A DNA stretch of 9,060 nt, from NCBI GenBank assembly GCA_964542855.1, contig CAZIWJ010000144.1, positions 1-9,060 on the forward strand, given 5' to 3'. A model generated the notes under the pieces. It did no database searches. It had not been told where the DNA came from and saw nothing but the letters and a program-made list of their open reading frames with translations. Below are positions 5,587 to 9,060 of the stretch, piece by piece (positions within the stretch are counted from its first letter, which is position 1; every line of letters starts with the position of its first letter). A program made the position numbers and the translations under genes. This stretch comes from CAZIWJ01 sp964542855 (GTDB taxonomy: Bacteria; Bacteroidota; Bacteroidia; Cytophagales; Cyclobacteriaceae).

Positions 5587-7161
5587 TTAATAACTTTTAG
5601 CGAGGTCTGTAATCACTGCAGTAAGTTTTTCAGCGATTTCATCGGACCACTTACCTTCAGTAAGCTGGTTTACCAGGTCTTCGTGGCTGGCGGATAAAAC
5701 GGTACTCAATTCTTTCTCGAAGTCTTTTACCTTGTTCATAGGTACGTTACTCATCAGATCTTTGGTAGAAGCAAATATGATGGCCACCTGATTAGCAACG
5801 GATACCGGTGAATATTGAGCCTGCTTCAATACTTCCTGGTTTCGCTTACCCCGTTCAATGGTTAACTTGGTAGCGGCATCCAGATCAGATCCGAATTTGG
5901 AGAAAGCTTCTAGTTCACGGAATTGAGCCTGATCAAGTTTTAATGTACCGGAAACTTTCTTCATCGGCTTGGTTTGAGCAGCACCACCAACCCGTGATAC
6001 AGAAATACCCACGTTAATAGCCGGACGAACACCGGAGTTAAACAAGTCGGTCTCCAGGAATATTTGTCCGTCAGTAATGGAAATAACATTCGTTGGGATG
6101 TAAGCTGAAACATCACCAGCCTGCGTTTCAATAATGGGTAGGGCAGTAAGGGATCCGCCACCTTTAGCCTTGTCTTTAATCGAGTCAGGAAGATCATTCA
6201 TACTGGAAATGATATCCAGATCATCATTCAGCTTAGCCGCTCTTTCAAGTAAGCGCGAATGCAGGTAGAATACATCACCAGGATAAGCTTCCCGACCGGG
6301 AGGGCGTCTTAGCAGCAGAGATACTTCACGATACGAAACAGCCTGCTTCGATAAGTCATCATAAACTACTAAAGCAGGGCGGCCGGTATCGCGGAAATAC
6401 TCTCCGATTGCCGCTCCGGTAAAGGGTGAAAAGAACTGCATAGGAGCAGGGGTAGAAGCAGCAGCAGATACTACCACCGTGTAATCCATGGCCCCCCCTT
6501 TTTCTAACGAGTTAACCACGTTGGCAACGGTAGAAGCTTTCTGTCCTACGGCTACGTAAATGCAATATACAGGCTCACCTCGATCGTAAAATTCCTTTTG
6601 ATTTAAAATGGTATCAATGGCAACGGCAGTCTTGCCGGTCTGACGGTCACCAATGATTAATTCTCGCTGACCACGGCCAATCGGGATCATAGAGTCAATG
6701 GCTTTGATACCGGTTTGTAAAGGCTCAGATACTGGCTGGCGGTAAATTACACCGGGCGCTCTTCTTTCCAGTGGCATTTCAAATAGCTCGCCACCTATTG
6801 GGCCTTTACCATCAATTGGTTTACCCAGGGTGTCAACTACACGGCCAATTATTTGCTCACCCACCTTGATCGAGGCAATGCGTTTGGTTCGTTTTACCGT
6901 ATCGCCTTCCTTAATATCATCTGAAGCACCAAGTAAAACAGCACCTACATTATCTTCTTCTAGATTTAATACCAGCGCTTCCAAACCGTTCTCGAATACC
7001 AGGAGCTCACCAGACTGGGCTTTTGATAAACCATATATACGAGCAACACCGTCTCCAACCTGGAGCACAGTACCTACTTCTTCGAGTTCAGCTTCGGTTC
7101 TGAAATTGGAAAGCTGTTCTCTTAATATTGCTGAAACCTCATCGGGTCTAACTTGTGCCAT
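5587..7161 (-). CDS. atpA: ATP synthase F1 subunit alpha
   Basis: Non-catalytic nucleotide-binding subunit of the F1 hexamer; with beta it forms the interfaces where ATP is made. It has 524 residues, within the normal range. The N-terminal beta-barrel holds VGDGVARIYGL (35-45). Walker A is GDRQTGKT (171-178), Walker B is LVVYDD (264-269), and the alpha/beta signature is PAINVGISVS (380-389). The preceding Arg379 in GVRPAINVG corresponds to the arginine finger that reaches the beta-subunit site. Lengths and motifs show no truncation. ATG 7161 is supported by the typical MAQVRPDEVSAILREQL start. Only 22 bp separate it from atpH upstream, with no Shine-Dalgarno sequence. Confidence 0.98.
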   Translation of the reverse strand: MAQVRPDEVSAILREQLSNFRTEAELEEVGTVLQVGDGVARIYGLSKAQSGELLVFENGLEALVLNLEEDNVGAVLLGASDDIKEGDTVKRTKRIASIKVGEQIIGRVVDTLGKPIDGKGPIGGELFEMPLERRAPGVIYRQPVSEPLQTGIKAIDSMIPIGRGQRELIIGDRQTGKTAVAIDTILNQKEFYDRGEPVYCIYVAVGQKASTVANVVNSLEKGGAMDYTVVVSAAASTPAPMQFFSPFTGAAIGEYFRDTGRPALVVYDDLSKQAVSYREVSLLLRRPPGREAYPGDVFYLHSRLLERAAKLNDDLDIISSMNDLPDSIKDKAKGGGSLTALPIIETQAGDVSAYIPTNVISITDGQIFLETDLFNSGVRPAINVGISVSRVGGAAQTKPMKKVSGTLKLDQAQFRELEAFSKFGSDLDAATKLTIERGKRNQEVLKQAQYSPVSVANQVAIIFASTKDLMSNVPMNKVKDFEKELSTVLSASHEDLVNQLTEGKWSDEIAEKLTAVITDLAKSY

Positions 7162-7183
7162 AGTGCAATGAACTTATAATAGA

Positions 7184-7750
7184 TTAATATGCTTTTTCGT
7201 AACTTTGTCCTTCTTGCGTAAATGTTCGCTCAATTTCTTTCAACTTACCAAGAATGGAGTCATCAATTTGTAGATCACCAACTTTAAGTATGTAGCCACC
7301 GATTATTGAATCGTCTTTAATTTCTTCAATAACTACTTCCTTACTACCCGTTGTTCTTTTGATAATATCTTTGAATTTCTCCTTCATTTCATCAGAAAGA
7401 GCAAAGGTGGTTGTAATGGTAGCGTGGTCAATTTCCATCTGTTCATTATACAGATTGATAAAAGTTCGGGAAATGTCTGGAAGTAAAAACTCCCTGCCTT
7501 TTCTCACCACAATATCGAAGAAAGTAGATGTCATTTTACCCAACTTATCTCCAAAAACAGCATCCAGGATTTTTTTCTTTCTTCCGGCATCAATAACCGG
7601 GCTGCGGAGCATCAGCAGAAAATCTCTGTTTTCTTCCAACACAACGTTGAACAGGGTAAAATCCTTGAATACGTTATCAAGTTCTTTTTTTTCAACAGCC
7701 AAATCAAAGATGGATTTGGCGTAGCGGTACGAAACCCGGTATTCCGACAT
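7184..7750 (-). CDS. atpH: ATP synthase F1 subunit delta (OSCP-like)
   Basis: Peripheral-stalk connector that ties the b subunits to the top of the alpha-beta hexamer. It has 188 residues, normal for the family. The N-terminal helical domain begins with VSYRYAKSIFDLAVE (6-20). The C-terminal signature IIGGYILKVGDLQIDDSI (149-166) is typical. The gene lies 26 bp after atpF and 22 bp before atpA, in the canonical F-H-A order. Confidence 0.96.
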   Translation of the reverse strand: MSEYRVSYRYAKSIFDLAVEKKELDNVFKDFTLFNVVLEENRDFLLMLRSPVIDAGRKKKILDAVFGDKLGKMTSTFFDIVVRKGREFLLPDISRTFINLYNEQMEIDHATITTTFALSDEMKEKFKDIIKRTTGSKEVVIEEIKDDSIIGGYILKVGDLQIDDSILGKLKEIERTFTQEGQSYEKAY

Positions 7751-7776
7751 AATGAATACTTTTAATACTTTTTCTA

Positions 7777-8268
7777 TTAAACGTCGAGATCTTCAACCAG
7801 GTCGGAAACATACTTTTCCTGATCTTTCTGGTTCGATAACTGCTCTTTAAGGATTTTTTCGGCAATCTGAACGGCTAATGCGGCAACCTGTTGCTTAACA
7901 TCAGCCAGGGCTGCCTGCTTCTCGTTTTCAATACTAACCTTGGCTTCTTCTATAATTTTCGATGCCCTGTTACTGGCATCTTCATTTGCATCATCCTTAA
8001 TCTTCTGGGCAGCAGCCATGGCATCTTTGAGCATTTTTTCACGCTCCTTACGGGCTTCGTCAATTAATTTCTGGTTGTCAGCCTTCAGGTTTTCCATCTC
8101 TTTTCGAGCATTTTCGGCCGATTCCAGTGCTTCTGCAATGGACTGTTCCCTGCTTTTCAACGCCGACAAAATGGGTCGCCAGGCAAATTTACCTAATAGA
8201 AAAAGCAACAGTAGAAAACCTACCAATTGCCAGAAAATAAGTCCTAAACCAGGTGTCAATAATTCCAT
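7777..8268 (-). CDS. atpF: ATP synthase Fo subunit b
   Basis: Peripheral-stalk stator subunit, dimeric, anchored in the inner membrane. It has 163 residues. One N-terminal membrane helix spans about residues 8-26 (IFWQLVGFLLLLFLLGKFAW region). A long, charged, Ala/Glu/Lys-rich helix from about 35 to 150 should form the right-handed coiled coil, and the C-terminus binds delta. Only one b-type gene is present in this unit, so a homodimer is expected rather than the b/b' pair of photosynthetic bacteria. An 86-bp gap containing a strong stem-loop separates it from atpE. Confidence 0.96.
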   Translation of the reverse strand: MELLTPGLGLIFWQLVGFLLLLFLLGKFAWRPILSALKSREQSIAEALESAENARKEMENLKADNQKLIDEARKEREKMLKDAMAAAQKIKDDANEDASNRASKIIEEAKVSIENEKQAALADVKQQVAALAVQIAEKILKEQLSNQKDQEKYVSDLVEDLDV

Positions 8269-8313
8269 TTATGTATCAATATGGGTTTATAACTATACAA
8301 TGTTAGCGTAAAT

Positions 8314-8343
8314 CAGGGGCTTACCCTAGCGGTAAGCCCCCTG
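8314..8343 (-). promoter_or_regulatory. Strong stem-loop between atpE and atpF
   Basis: GGGGCTTACC (8316-8325) and GGTAAGCCCC (8331-8340) form a perfect 10-bp stem with a 5-nt loop, extendable by two pairs past one bulged C. It follows the atpE stop by 11 bp on the transcribed strand. The bases after it are mixed, with no U-tract, so full termination is unlikely. It probably protects the 3' end of an atpBE transcript or attenuates read-through, helping to make more c subunit than the other subunits (inference). No second promoter was recognised before atpF. Confidence 0.6.
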
Positions 8344-8354
8344 AAGTAAATCAA

Positions 8355-8618
8355 TTAATTAAATGCGGCAGGATCTGTACCTGTTGCAATAAGCAGGCAA
8401 ACAACCACAGCGAACAGGGCAATTACCTCAATAAGTGCTGCAATAATTAGCATAGCCGTTTGTAAACGACCAGCAGCTTCAGGCTGACGAGCCATGCCTT
8501 CCATGGCTTGTCCTCCAATTCTACCGATGCCAAGTCCTGCGCCTATCGCAACAACACCCGCACCAATACCAGCACCCATCAGGGCATAGCCAGCTGTTAA
8601 TAAAATAGTAGCTAACAT
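8355..8618 (-). CDS. atpE: ATP synthase Fo subunit c (proteolipid)
   Basis: Rotor-ring subunit that carries ions across the membrane. It has 87 residues in a two-helix hairpin. Helix 1 has the glycine-rich packing GAGIGAGVVAIGAGLG (15-30), the polar loop is ARQPE (43-47), and helix 2 carries the ion-binding carboxylate Glu64 in ALIEVIALF. Positions matching the Na+ ligands of sodium-type c subunits are Ile31 and Val65, so a proton-driven ring is expected. The C-terminus runs about ten residues past helix 2. The gene lies 46 bp after atpB and is followed by a stem-loop. Confidence 0.97.
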   Translation of the reverse strand: MLATILLTAGYALMGAGIGAGVVAIGAGLGIGRIGGQAMEGMARQPEAAGRLQTAMLIIAALIEVIALFAVVVCLLIATGTDPAAFN

Positions 8619-8664
8619 AAGTGTATATAATTATAGTTAAACAAAGTAGTTCCGAAATCAAACA

Positions 8665-9060
8665 TCAATGATGGTCGTCAGCAACAGCCTGGCCAATGTA
8701 CATTGAAGAAAAGAGTGTGAATACGTAGGCCTGAATCAGGGCTACCAGTAATTCAATAAGGTTTACAAATGTAATAATAATCTGGCTAACTGCCCCGATT
8801 ACGTAAGACTGGAAAATAAAGCCCAGGGCAATCAAACTTAAAATAACAATATGACCGGCCGTGATGCTTACAAATAAACGTACCATTAGGGCAAAGGGCT
8901 TGGTAAATAAACCGATAAACTCAACTGGAACCAGTATGGGTAAAACACCGGCAGGAACACCTGGCGTTGCGAATATGTGTTTCCAGTAAGCTTTATTGCC
9001 ATTTAAGTTGGTAATAATAAAGGTAATTACGGCGAGGGTAAAAGTAACCGCAATGTTACC
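8665..9060 (-). CDS. atpB: ATP synthase Fo subunit a, partial (C-terminal 131 residues)
   Basis: Membrane stator subunit forming the two proton half-channels beside the c-ring. The reading frame is open to the right edge of the window; an internal Met at 8886 is not the start. Visible are the FTKPFALMVRLF segment with the essential arginine (codon 8878-8880), equivalent to E. coli Arg210, then ITAGHIVILSLI, the hydrophobic final helices, and the conserved C-terminal FSSMYIGQAV followed by DDHH. Four residues after the arginine there is Ser (codon AGC) where most homologues have Asn (E. coli Asn214). The operon promoter and any atpI or atpZ genes lie beyond the window. Confidence 0.95.
   Translation of the reverse strand, partial: GNIAVTFTLAVITFIITNLNGNKAYWKHIFATPGVPAGVLPILVPVEFIGLFTKPFALMVRLFVSITAGHIVILSLIALGFIFQSYVIGAVSQIIITFVNLIELLVALIQAYVFTLFSSMYIGQAVADDHH

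Noticed and set aside
8316..8340. Full transcription terminator after atpE
   Set aside because: The stem is strong but no U-tract follows on the transcribed strand, and atpF-H-A-G downstream have no recognisable promoter of their own.

Overview
The window looks like chromosomal DNA from a member of the Bacteroidota, most likely Cytophagales or a close relative. The evidence is a consensus Bacteroidota sigma-A promoter (TTG, 19 bp, TAnnTTTG) before fbp, AT-rich leaders with little or no Shine-Dalgarno sequence, and an ATP synthase cluster ordered atpB-E-F-H-A-G that is not followed by atpD and atpC. The exact genus cannot be read from the sequence.

Layout. Positions 1-727 contain no intact gene: a strong hairpin terminator (84-120), an AT-rich stretch, and the decayed remains of an IS200/IS605-type (TnpB-only, IS1341-like) element at about 360-708. 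The remnant keeps the C-terminal zinc-finger/RuvC-III piece of tnpB and two related end hairpins, and its right end lies 19 bp before the next start codon. On the plus strand follow a low-molecular-weight tyrosine-phosphatase-family gene and a fructosamine/ribulosamine-3-kinase-family gene, separated by one base. Together they look like a protein-deglycation (Amadori product repair) pair. Next, from its own promoter with a LacI-type palindrome in the spacer, comes class I fructose-1,6-bisphosphatase (fbp).

The rest (3161-9060) is on the minus strand and reads as one long transcription unit entering from the right edge: atpB (partial), atpE, atpF, atpH, atpA, atpG, then a UbiA-superfamily membrane prenyltransferase and a class I SAM-dependent methyltransferase. 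The two non-ATPase genes are tightly packed behind atpG (12-bp gap, then a 14-bp overlap). The methyltransferase gene converges on fbp, and the two coding regions overlap by 34 bp at their 3' ends. A perfect 10-bp stem-loop lies between atpE and atpF.

How the genes work together: the atp genes encode Fo (a, c, b) and part of F1 (delta, alpha, gamma); beta and epsilon must be encoded elsewhere. fbp serves gluconeogenesis. The phosphatase-kinase pair probably repairs sugar adducts formed by reactive sugar phosphates. The most rewarding points for follow-up are the deglycation pair with its P-loop cysteine, the operator inside the fbp promoter, the uncharacterised prenyltransferase-methyltransferase pair in the ATP synthase operon, and the IS/TnpB fossil joined to the phosphatase gene. 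I did not find a clearly unprecedented system.
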